A DNA stretch of 64,000 bases from Smallanthus sonchifolius (Eukaryota; Streptophyta; Magnoliopsida; Asterales; Asteraceae). Shown piece by piece: positions 54,126-64,000 of the stretch. The position numbers and the translations under genes are program-made. Location: assembly GCA_023525975.1 (NCBI GenBank), contig JAKNSE010000030.1, positions 908,501 through 972,500 on the forward strand, in the 5' to 3' direction. How positions within the stretch are numbered: the stretch's first letter is position 1; each line of letters starts with the position of its first letter. The notes under the pieces are model-generated. The model was given only the letters and a program-made list of their open reading frames with translations, searched no databases and had not been told where the DNA came from.

Positions 54126-56756
54126 TTGTTTAGTTCAGTATTACACAGGGTTTCCTTGTTTGCATTGTGCATGTGGTTCTTTAACTGCATGCATCATACA
54201 AGATATTCTAGGAAAACTTCACCATTGCTTTTTGATCCAGAAATTGAGAAGACTGCCAGACAGAACAAAGTTTTTCACAGAGAAAACAAGATAGCAATTT
54301 CTCCAGCTAAAATGGAAAATCAACAGGATCCAGGCAAGCAAACTGACCTGCCTCCTGCAGGCCAGCTTCCATCAGAACAACAACCCACCTTGGGTGTGTT
54401 CTCACTATCTGTTCCACCTCCAAGGACAGATGGAACCCATGACCAATCCACTAGCCAAATCCCACCATTACCCAACTTTGGTCAACTTCCACCACAAGTA
54501 AGCCAACCCTTTAACTTCAAACCAGAACCTCATTATTCTTCACCATATGTGAGGATAGTGTCGGACACCATACCACCCACATCACAACCACCCGTAATCA
54601 AACCCTCTCTATTTCAATCAACCCTTCCTCAGAGAGCTCACCCTTATACTTCAGGCTTAAACTTTGATGATGAAGCAGGGGACTTCGATGATGAGTTTGA
54701 TGGATATGAGAATGATGATGAAGAGTTTGACAGTAGGGATAATCAGTGGGTTAGATTACTAGTCCACAAAAGGTATGATACAGGGGTTCAGAATGAGGGG
54801 TACAAGGGACAACAACATGATAACAGATATCCACAGCAGAACTTTCAACAGCATCCAATTAATCAAGATATTCCAGTCCCGATCCCACAACAACAGCAGC
54901 TTGTGAACAGACAAAGAAGACCTGATCCTAGGAATGTGGTCCCTCCGTTTGATAATCCGAGAGGCATTCCAAGGAGGTATGATAGAGGCCCTGTTAGGGG
55001 GATTGAGAGCCATTTTCTTCCCACCATAGCTAATAACCCATCTCCAGTTGTCATTCCACAACAACATGGGAGATCTTTTGAGTTTCGTTCCCAGGCGATT
55101 CAAAATTTGCCTAAGTGCCACGGCTTAGGAACAGAGGAGCCGTACTTGCATCTGAGTGCTTATGATGCAAGGTGCAACACTATTGGGGGACAGGGGTTTA
55201 CACCGGATGATGTGAAGTTGGTACTCTTCCAATTCACATTGGAAGACAAGCCTAAACAATGGTTCCACTCTTTGCCGTCTACATCTATTTATACTTGGGG
55301 TGATATGCAGCAACAATTCTTAGACGAGTTTTACACTAATCAAAGGACTAGTGATGCTAGGAAGAACATCCGGAATTTTCAACAGAAGTCGGGGGAATTA
55401 TTTCATGAGGCCTTCCTTAGGTTCAAGATGCTGATAAAGAACTGTCCACACCATGGTTTGCAAATGTGGGATATGTTGAATGCCTTCCATGAGGGCCTGA
55501 CAGATGATGATGCCCGTGACCTCAATTCGATTTCTAATGGCACATTTGGTACTAATTTTGAGGATGAAGACTGGGATTATCTGGAAAATATGGCAAGAAC
55601 GTCTAAGAGGAAGTCTCAATCTTCAAGAAGGGCAAGACACTCAGTAGTGAGAGCGGTTGACAATCAAAACTCCGAGGCGGGTAGATTGGAGAAACTAGAG
55701 AAACAGGTAGCTAGTTGGGGCACCGGTGGTCAACAGTATGAGGTATATGACTGGTGTGTTGAATTGGGACATAATGGTGCTACTTGTACTGGTACAGGAG
55801 GTAAGTTTGAGGATGTGAACTACATTCAGGGGGGTGGTAGGAATTATGATATGAATTCCAACATCTATCACTCAGGCCTTAGAAATCATCCCAATTTTCG
55901 CTATGGGGATGCATCCAATCAAGCACATCCGAACTTTCAAGGAAGTGGGTAGAGAAATCAACAACCATTCCCACCCCGGAATCAAAACTACAATCAAGGT
56001 AATTACCAAAAGGGGTATCAAAGAGGGAATGAGCAAGGAGGATCATCTGGATCTTCTAACCAGTCCAGTGGAAATGAGATTATGGATATTCTGAAGGCCA
56101 TCCAACATGACCTGCAGAAGAAGAACCAATCTGATGAGGTGTGTGACAAGTCAATCCAATCCTTGACTACTCAGATGGGACAGTTAGCCAATGATGTGGC
56201 TGATTTGAGGAAGAGCAATGTGAAGCTTCCAAGTGACACACAGACCAATCCATCTCATCAAGCTTCGGGAAGCAGGAACACGAAGAGCAGCCACGTTGGT
56301 CAGGTAAGTACTCTTCGTAGTGGAAAAATATATGATAATAAAGTTGCTCCTCCACCAACCTTTGTTGATGGTGTAGTGGAGGACATTGATGAGCATGAAA
56401 TAAGTGATGATGAACCGGAGCCGATTCCGGTTACACGGGTTGCTTTTAAAAATCAAAATGAAAAATCTTTTTCTAAAACAACACCGACTGTTAATGAAAG
56501 GGAAGTGGTGCCTCCTGTGGTTCCATTTCCCTCAGCTTTAGTGAATGCAGGTAAACAGGTGGTGATCAATAAGAGGGGTCCTCAACAGGAGGAAATTTGG
56601 GAGATCTTCAAACAGGTAAAAATCAATATACCCCTCCTTGATGCAATCAAACAGATTCCAGTTTATGCTAAATATTTAAAAGAATTGTGCACTCAGAAAA
56701 GGCACAATAAAATTCCTCAAAAGCTGGATTTGAATGACGAGTCAGTGCCATTTTAA
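54126..56756 (+). pseudogene. Athila gag, broken by one stop codon and ending in a frameshift
   Basis: The frame 54126-55952 (608 codons) has an N-terminal basic region (RYSRKTSPLLFDPEIEKTAR), a long Pro/Gln-rich and acidic stretch, and a retrotransposon gag domain at about residues 330-490 (YLHLSAYDARCN, PKQWFHSLP, NCPHHGLQMWDML). The zinc-knuckle position (YDWCVELGHNGATC, about 540) is weak. TAG at 55950-55952 interrupts it; the same frame continues to 56756 with a coiled-coil-like segment (MDILKAIQHDLQKKNQ) and ends by a shift near 56745 before the protease. The true start may be downstream of 54126, since the first 25 residues are hydrophobic and unlike gag. Confidence 0.85.
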
Positions 56757-57562
56757 CCGGTGCTCTTCCACCAAAACTTCAAGATCCAGGAACGCCCATA
56801 ATTTCAATACAAGTGGGTGATTTTAAAATGAACAAGGCGCTATTGGATCTTGGAGCGAGTGTGAGCATCCTTCCTGGGAGTTTGTACGACCAATATGATT
56901 TTGGTCCACTGCGTCGAGCCAATACTACCGTGGTGTTGGCTGATTTGACCCCTAAACTCCCAAGATGGATAGTTCGTGATGTGATAGTAAAAGTTGACCA
57001 ATTTTACTATCCGGTGGATTTCTTAGTTCTTGATTATGTGCAGTCTGAAAAGGTCACACAACTAACAGTAATTCTGGGTCGACCCTTCTTAGCCACATCC
57101 CATTCTTTGATTGACTATCGCTTAGGCACATCTGATATGACTTTTGGCAATATAAGGGTGCGTTTAAATATTTTTTCCAATGAATCTGACCCTCTGCCCA
57201 GTAATGAATGCTTCATGGCAGACATCATTGAAGGATGCCATCCTCACTCTGAGGACGAGTCCACAGAGGTTTGTTTTCTGTGTGACAGGGTTGAACAGGA
57301 ACTAGAGCATGAATTGCAAGAGGAAGAAAGGACTGTGGAAGCTATGGCAGTGCAAGAGGGTAGACCTCCATGGACTCATCATGTGGAGAGTCTGCCGACT
57401 GGGATAGATTCAGGGTTGAAACCCTCACTCATGAGCCCCTCTAAGGGGGAATTAAAAGACCTACCCAAGAACCTAAAGTATGCATTTTTGGGGCATGATC
57501 AAACTCTTCCAGTCATCATTGCATCCAATTTGGAATAAGAGCAAGAGGAGGCACTACTGAAT
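56757..57562 (+). pseudogene. Athila protease
   Basis: The frame 56813-57538 carries a retropepsin-like core with ALLDLGASVSILPGS and VILGRPFLATSHSLID, the Athila D-L-G form, followed by an acidic linker. The TAA at 57536-57538 separates it from RT in the same frame. Confidence 0.85.
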
Positions 57563-58974
57563 GTGCTCCAGCATTACAAAGATGCAATTGGGTGGACTAT
57601 TGCTGACTTAAAAGGACTTAGTCCATCTATTATGATGCACAAGATCATTACCGATGCAGATGCAAGACCTGCGCGGGATACACAACGCAGACTAAATCCC
57701 AACATGCGCGAGGTTGTCAAGAAAGAAGTCTTGAAATGGTTGGACGCAGGGATCATCTATCCCATTTCAGACAGTCCATGGGTAAATCCGACCCAAACAG
57801 TGCCCAAGAAAGCAGTCATACAGGTAGTACAAAGTGAGCATGGTGAGCAGATTGCCACTCGGCCGGTAACCGAGTGGCGTGTGTGTATTGATTACAGGAA
57901 ACTTAATGCTGCCACATCAAAGGATCACTTCCCTTTGCTGTTTATTGACCAAATTATTGAGAAGCTATCAGGTCAGAAATTTTACTGCTTTCTAGATGGT
58001 TACTCAGGATATAATCAGATAGCCATCTATCCTGATGACCAGGAAAAGACCACCTTCACATGCCCTTATGGCACTTTTGCCTTTCGGCGAATGCCATTTG
58101 GGCTGTGCAATGCCCCGGCCACCTTTCAAAGGTGTATGATGAGTATATTCTCGGACATGGTTGGGGAGTCCCTTGAGGTCTTTATGGATGACTTCTCAGT
58201 TTTTGGTTCATCGTTTGATTTATGTTTGAATGAATTATCTAAAGTTCTGAAATGGTGTGTGGAAACTAATCTGGTCCTAAGTTGGGAGAAGAGCCATTTT
58301 ATGGTTCAAAAGGGTATTGTTTTGGGGCACGTAGTGTTAGGTCGGGGGATTGAGGTAGACAGGGCTAAAATCAGTATTATTTCAACATTACCTCCCCCGA
58401 AAACGGTCAAGGGTGTGCGCTCTTTTCTAGGGCATGTCGGGTTTTACCGTAGGTTTATTAAGGGGTTTAGTGTCATCACAAAACCTTTATATAACTTACT
58501 TCTCAAAGATGTTCCTTTTGAATTTAACAAAGAATGTGTAACAACTTTTAATGTGCTAAAGGAACAATTGATTCAACCCCCGATCTTACAATTACCAGAC
58601 TGGAACCTTCCCTTTGAAATAATGTGTGACGCAAGTGATTATGCAGTAAGGCTGTGTTGGGTCAAAGGGTAGATAAGAAACCAGTTGTCATTTACTATGC
58701 AAGCAAGACCCTCTCTGGTGCTCAATTGAATTACAGCACAACAGAGAAGGAGTTGCTTGCAGTTGTCTATGCTTTAGACAAATTCCGGTCTTATATTTGG
58801 GGAAGTAAAGTAATTGTTTACTCTGATCATTCTGAAATGCGTTATCTGATGGCGCAAAAGGATGCCAAACCCAGGTTAATCATGTGGATCCTTTTATTGT
58901 AGGAGTTTAATCTGGAAATCAGGGACAAGAAAGGTTGTGAGAATTTTGTGGCTGACCATTTGTCACGAATTTAG
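57563..58974 (+). pseudogene. Athila reverse transcriptase and RNase H
   Basis: 57563-58672 contains the RT blocks VCIDYRKLNAATSKDHFPLL, FLDGYSGYNQIAIYP and the catalytic box VFMDDFSVFG, then the RNase H start MCDASDYA. A frameshift near 58650 leads to 58654-58902 (YYASKTLSGAQLNYSTTEKE, SDHSEMRYL) with TAG at 58900-58902, and TAG again at 58972-58974 after LSRI. Confidence 0.9.
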
Positions 58975-60115
58975 ATGGAAGAGGAGGATGTTACTCCTGA
59001 GATCAATGAAAAGTTCCCTGATGAGTACTTAATGGCTGTTAATTCTTCAGACCCTTGGTATGCTGGTATTGCTAACTATTTGGTTGCAGATACTATTCCT
59101 GAGCACTGGTCTAAGAAGAAGAGGAATCATTTCTTGGCTAAGGCCAAGCAATACATCTGGGATGAACCAGACTTGTTCAAGGTGGTAGCAGATCAACTAA
59201 TCTGACACTGCATCCCCAAATCAGAAATTCCAGCAGTATTGGATCTTGCACTTGCATCCGCGTGTGGCGGCCATTTTAGTATCCATAAAATAGGGCATCG
59301 TATGCTATCTTGCGGGCTATTTTGGCCTACTATTTTCAAGGATTCCTATGAGTTTGCAAGGACATGTACAAATTGCCAAAAGATGGGCAGCATCACTAAG
59401 AGGAATGAGATGCCTATGCAGCCAATCCTCGTAGTGGATATCTTTGATATATGGGGGATTGACTTTATGGGCCCATTCCCAAACTCATTTGGCAATTTAT
59501 ACATTTTGGTGGCAGTTGAGTATGTGTCAAAGTGGGTTGAAGCAATTGCCACCAAAACAAATGACCATAGTGTGGTTTGCAAATTTGTGCAATCAAACAT
59601 TTTCTCAAGATTTGGGCTTCCTCGTGTGATCATAAGTGACGGGGGATCTCACTTTAAGAATTTTCATTTTAGCAAACTACTGAAACGCTATGGTGTAGAC
59701 CACCGAATTTTCATTATGGGCTATTAAAAATGCTAATCTTGATTATGATACTGCAGGTAAACAAAGACAGTTGTGCTTGAGTGAGTTGGAAGAATTAAGG
59801 GATGAAGCCTACGAGTGTGCATCTGCATACAAGGACAAGATGAAGAAGGTCCATGATGCAAAGATTCGGCTGAAAACATTTGCAGTTGGGCAAAAAGTGT
59901 GGCTATTCAACTCACGGTTGAAGCTCTTCCCTGGCAAACTTAAGAGCAAATGGACAGGCCCGTACATGGTTACTAAAGTTGGTCATTCTAGAGATATTGA
60001 AATTGAGGACTTTGATGATTATTTGAGGCAAACAGTGAATGGTCATCGTCTAAAGCCATACTTAGAGCCCAACGACATCAATGGTCCGGATAAGCAAGTG
60101 AGGCATTGGTTTTGA
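58975..60115 (+). pseudogene. Athila integrase, missing its third catalytic segment
   Basis: 58975-59205 and 59239-59727 (same frame, TGA at 59203-59205) carry the zinc region (GGHFSIHKIGHRML, CTNCQKMG), the first Asp (WGIDFMGPFP) and the second Asp (ISDGGSHFKN). The match then stops after YGVDHR near 59710 and resumes in another frame at about 59728 in the C-terminal domain (59771-60115, SELEELRDEAYE, LFPGKLKSKWTGPY). The segment with the catalytic Glu is absent, pointing to a deletion of roughly 200 bp, so the enzyme cannot work. Confidence 0.88.
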
Positions 60116-62192
60116 GCACTCTAGATGAGGGGGACACGTAAGTAGCATCAGGTACACCGCGTCTGGCTGAAGACGCTAAACTTAGCGCTCTTAGGCGGCA
60201 GCCTAAGGTATGTTGTCTAATTTTGAATTTTAGTTAAATGCCTAAATCAATTTCCATTGAGTGGGGTAAGTCTCAAAAAGCATTTCACCGGCACTCAGCC
60301 CTTCTCCCCTTACTCCAAGATTTTAGTTAAATGAGCGTTGTGGGTGTGTTCCCTATAAAATCCTTACGAGACTCAACTCGTCCTCTCAGGCTACTGAGGG
60401 GTTTCAAAGGCTTAATGCATACACTAAATGCATTCGTGATTCCTACGAAAGTGAGTTAGGACTTTACTGCTTTGTGTTATTTGTTTTGTATGCAATTGGC
60501 CAAGTGTGGGGACGTCTTTGAGGAATCTTGGCTCGTATAAGTGCAATTGAGGGCAATGCATAAATTCCTGGGGGGGGGCAAGGCACCATGTGTAGAGTTG
60601 TGCAAAATTTGATGTTTTTTGATATGTTTTTGTAGTTGTTCTAAGTTTTGCAGGAATTCATGTTGATTTTGGTAAGAAAAATGATGAGGAACAACGTTCC
60701 AGGTACGTATGATCATAAGTTAGTGGTTGGAACGAGTTTTTGAAGAAGTTGGGAAAACAAAGTTTTGGAGGGCCAAAAATTTTCTAAGTTAAAATTTGGC
60801 TAAAACTTTCTGTGAAAACTGGGTCCTCGCGGTACGCGATGAACCCAACCCAACTCTTCGCAACACGCGAAGGTTCCTTGTTGACCAGGTCAAAACTCTG
60901 CCTCTTCGCGCCACGCGAAGAGGGCAGCCTGGTTCTTCGAGGTACGTGAAAAAAAAATATTTTTTATTTTGTCGTGTTTAGTACGTAGGGTCTTTTAGTT
61001 TTTATTGGGTTTGTATTTTGAGTTAGTTTGATGCTGTTTGGTTGCTAGAGCTCAATGTACAGGTTTAGGTCGCCCCGTCCGTAGTCAATCTCCATTCGGG
61101 CGGGGATGATTTCAGCTTTATACCTTTGCAACAGGCAACTCGACAGCAGATTTAGTAAGGCCGCGAATGAAATGCTATACGGCCTGAGGACTCTTCAACT
61201 TAATTCAGGGGAGTTCATTTTATCTTTTGTTTATTTTATTTTCATCTTTAGTATTTATATCTCTTCCTACATTGGGGGCAATGTAGGGTTTAAGTGTGGG
61301 AGTGAGATTGTAGTCCAAGTCTGTAGATTGATTTTATAGTCATAAAATCAAAAATTCATAAAAATTTAAACAATTTTCAAAAATGTCCGTGGATTAGAAT
61401 TTTTGCAATTACATGGAAGATGATTGGTAGAATTGGAACTACTTGTGAATTTAAATGAAATAATAATAATAAAAAGCGCGTATAACTTGTAACGTTTTGG
61501 TAGGCCCAACCGACTTTGAAAGGCTTAAACACCCTGATAGTGTTTCTAGATTAATTGGATTGTTAATTCAGGATATCTGGTGGATTCTCATCTTAGGGGT
61601 GTCGGTAAGGTTGAAACTGTCAATATAGGGTGATAGGTACCACATTAAACATAGATTTGTATGTTTTTAAAATTACTTGGCACACCACTTTCCTTTATGA
61701 TAATAAAGTCAAAAGTTGATTGCTCCCGCATTCCATGATTCCACCATTGCATGAGCTTAATTAATTATATTGAAAGCTTGAGATCTGCCTACGTGTTACC
61801 CTCCGGGTTACAAGCTTGGTTGAAACGCCCATGCGCAGATTCTTAAGCGATCAATCATAGTTGACTAAGTTTGACTTATGTGTTACCCTCCGGGATGGCA
61901 ACCTGGTTGAAACGCCTCTAAGTTGAGTTTATGTTCTTCATTGCTAAAAACTGCAGCCTACGTGTCACATGTCGAGTTCCAGCTTGATTGAAACACCACT
62001 AGGTTAGGTTTATTCATAAAACGTTAATAAAAGCTCGCATCATTCATCTATCAATCCATAATTCATCTAAGTAATTTTTAAAACACATAAATCTTTGTTT
62101 ATCGTGGTGGGAAAATCTATATGGTTTTTCCAAGCCTAAACATGACCTTGAGATGAGATTAGGTTAAACTGTAGCTTCCTGAGTGTAAGACC
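60116..62192 (+). other. 3' noncoding region of the decayed Athila element
   Basis: No supported frame; no envelope-like gene is seen. It has the Athila-typical ACATTGGGGGCAATGTAGGG and GTTTAAGTGTGGGAGTGAG (61272-61308), a G run at about 60570-60579, a four-hairpin cassette (60825-60950) and repeated TACGTGTTACCCTCCGGG blocks near 61791 and 61880. Confidence 0.7.
60801..60960. repeat. Four-hairpin GC-rich cassette in Athila 3' noncoding region
   Basis: Centres at about 60833, 60864, 60912 and 60943 (31, 48, 31). The third has a perfect 10-bp stem (60901-60910 and 60914-60923). The first is preceded by AAAACTTTCTGTGAAA and the last followed by an A tract and TATTT, as in the inner Tekay LTR. 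Confidence 0.9.
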
Positions 62193-63816
62193 TGATGTAG
62201 TGCGAAGCACACATCTTTATCCCTATTGTTTCGTGCGTTTTTACTTAGTTTTGAGTTTTTTAAGTCGTTTAAGTCTGTATTTGAGTCTATTGTATATTTT
62301 TAGGAGCTCGTGTGGAATAGGAAGCTAAATCGTGAAGAAATTGAGCAAGAGAAGAAGCCGGGAGTTTAAAAGAAAAAATGATGAAAATTGGTCTCTCGCG
62401 GTACGCGAGAGAGGAAGACCAGAGCCTCGCGGTACGCGAGGGAAGCTAGAAGTGGCCTGACTAATTTGTTTCTCGCGGTACGCGAGGAAACCATCCAAAT
62501 GCCTCGCGGTACGCGAGAGACCCGTAATTCATGAAAAAACCCTAAATTGAATTATATTAGATTTACAATGCTATTATTCAAGAAGTTCGATTGTTTGCCG
62601 TGTGGAGAAGAGCCAAGGGCGATTTTGGGAGTTAGGAACTCAATTGAAGAGAAAAGCTTGAATCTTTGGATCACGGGTGTGTACTTTAACTTGTTCGGTG
62701 TTCAAGATTCGATTTTTGTTTTTGATTTGATAGTTTGATACCATGGTTTATGCTTGTTCTTCTGTTTTGTTGAACTTTTGTATGATTCTAGGCTAAAACT
62801 TGTATACTGCCTGGGTCTTATGATGATTACTGCATAAAGTTATGATTTTTACTTGTTTTGGATATTAATGTATGGTTTAATGATCTTGTAACGAATCTTA
62901 CGATTTTGATTGTGATGTATATGCATTCTTAGATCTTATTGTTGTTTGATTTTAATTCCGTACGTTGATTGTGGATGTCTTCCAGCATGATTAGCGTATC
63001 TAGGTCATAGATCTTAGGATTTGTGGTTGTTTGTGTGGTTTGCTAGAGATAGTAGCCATAGGAGTTGTGGTTGAATGTTAGTTAGAACTGAGTGTGTATC
63101 CTATCTCAATACCCGAGAAGTGAGAGATAGTCGTTTAGTCTTCGTCGTTAGGAATCCGAGTGTCAGCTGTCTGAGAGGAAGTTGGTATTAGGTGTCTAGT
63201 GATTGTTGCTATTCTGAGTCATAGTTCTTATCTTGATATTACCCCGTGCATTCTTCGAATGTATGGTGGACAGTGAGACTGAAAGGTGATCTGTCTATTC
63301 GGGTACTTTATCATTGTTGGAGAGACCGAAAGGTAATCCACTATCTGGTGACTTATTACATCTTTAGGTTCCTTAGTTGGTGACACCCTGAGAGTGATTA
63401 GGGATCCACTAGGTTGTCTAGAGTTGTTTCCTTAAAAACCCAGATCCATCATAGCCCCAGAACCGGTAGAAGTTGTTATTTGAAAGTAGGATTCCGACAT
63501 AGGTAGTATTCTTCCCATCTCTGATTTCATCCTTAGTTTTCATCTTGATAGTTTGAGTCGACTTTGTTTGCTGCATTATTAGTTCTAATCGTTAGTGTAG
63601 TAAACCCTCCAATCATCAATCTTTAGTCCGAGTCAGAGTCTAGTATTAGTATTCAGTGTCTCTAGGGTTCGATAATCCGGTTTACCATTAAGCTGTTCTA
63701 CACTCGATAGGTACACTTGCCTGTCAGTGCGGTCTAGTTCATAGGTTTTCCATTTATTACTTAGGAGTCTAGGTTAGGTTTAGTTAGTTTTTATATAGAC
63801 CGTCTGGGCGATATCA
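62193..63816 (+). mobile_element. 5' LTR of the right-end Athila element
   Basis: 1624 bp, TGATGTAGTG to GATATCA. It holds a four-hairpin cassette. The frame at 62547-62738 is unsupported. Confidence 0.87.
62393..62518. repeat. Four-hairpin GC-rich cassette, right-end Athila LTR
   Basis: Four well-conserved hairpins CTCGCG-GTA-CGCGAG centred at about 62402, 62433, 62479 and 62510 (31, 46, 31), the cleanest set in the window. Confidence 0.94.
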
Positions 63817-63822
63817 AGTTTT

Positions 63823-63840
63823 TGACGTCGTTGCCGGGGA
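63823..63840 (+). promoter_or_regulatory. Primer binding site, tRNA-Asp type (right-end Athila)
   Basis: TGACGTCGTTGCCGGGGA, two transitions away from the perfect tRNA-Asp complement, both explainable by deamination at methylated cytosines. It lies six bases after the LTR end. Confidence 0.88.
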
Positions 63841-64000
63841 CACTTGGCAATAGCAATATTGACTTTGACTAGTTCATTGTTTAATTTTTGGTTTTTTTTA
63901 TTTTCTTTTCTTTTGAGTCTTGTTTGTTTGCTTGTCTTCTGTGCTATCTTGTGTGTCCTATCTGCGTGTCTAACATAGGATCGAGTTTTTCTGTCTTGAG

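Larger units (their letters stand above)
52607..62192 (+). mobile_element. Athila-type retrotransposon, decayed, 3' LTR not seen
   Basis: 5' LTR 52607-54022, primer site, gag, protease, RT, RNase H, integrase and a long 3' noncoding region. All coding blocks are broken. The 3' LTR is not found before 62193, where a different Athila LTR begins, so that element was inserted into this one, or the 3' end was lost. The insertion lies inside a Tekay LTR. Confidence 0.88.
62193..64000 (+). mobile_element. Athila-type element, 5' LTR and leader only (runs off the window)
   Basis: LTR 62193-63816 followed by a tRNA-Asp primer site and 160 bases of leader. It belongs to the same family as the solo LTR at 45530-47172. 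No coding sequence is inside the window. Confidence 0.87.

Noticed and set aside
62193..63816. 3' LTR of the Athila element that starts at 52607
   Set aside because: Only the first ten bases and the general layout agree; the rest differs, and a primer site follows, so it is a 5' LTR of another element.

Overview
The window looks like nuclear DNA of a flowering plant, probably a eudicot and possibly a daisy-family species (the family is a weak inference from the style of the retroelements). It is packed with transposable elements. I find no convincing host protein gene, rRNA gene or tRNA gene. The only long coding frames are gag-pol frames of Ty3/Gypsy LTR retrotransposons of two lineages: Athila-type (primer site matching tRNA-Asp, LTRs beginning TGATG) and Tekay/Del-type chromovirus (primer site matching initiator tRNA-Met, LTRs beginning TGTAA).

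Layout. 1-4768: 5' part of a minus-strand Athila element (RT, protease and gag fragments, primer site, 5' LTR). 4769-9305: LTR-like remnant with a 16-bp palindromic repeat, then AT-rich sequence without genes. 9306-9889: long foldback element. 9951-33889: four inverted-repeat elements (here A-D) in a row, each bounded by (AT)n runs. Element B is split by a Tekay retrotransposon (10938-29933, target duplication GTTTG), whose own 5' LTR is split by a second Tekay element (11885-21124, target duplication AATTG). The second has LTRs that look identical and an intact 1466-codon gag-pol frame, so it is the youngest insertion and the best candidate for an active element. 33930-35390: small minus-strand TRIM-like LTR element. 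36146-44296: large minus-strand LTR element without pol (LARD-like), target duplication TTTTG. 44364-44728: SINE-like element with a 16-bp target duplication. 45058-51502: decayed Tekay copy with a solo Athila-type LTR in its pol frame. 51503-52606: fragment of another Tekay LTR. 52607-62192: decayed Athila element with gag to integrase. 62193-64000: 5' LTR, primer site and leader of a further Athila element running off the window.

Insertion order can be read from the nesting: element B, then the outer Tekay, then the inner Tekay. The outer 3' LTR still holds the empty site for the inner insertion.

The most unusual signal is a cassette of four short GC-rich hairpins (type CTCGCG-GTA-CGCGAG) with nearly constant centre spacing of about 31, 47 and 31 bp. 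It occurs in LTRs of one Tekay and three Athila elements and in the 3' noncoding part of one Athila element. Stems are kept by paired or wobble changes while loops vary. The outer Tekay LTR carries a parallel set of GT-centred hairpins every 21-23 bp, and the inner Tekay LTR a chain of AT-rich hairpins with compensatory substitutions. All comparisons were made by eye on this sequence.
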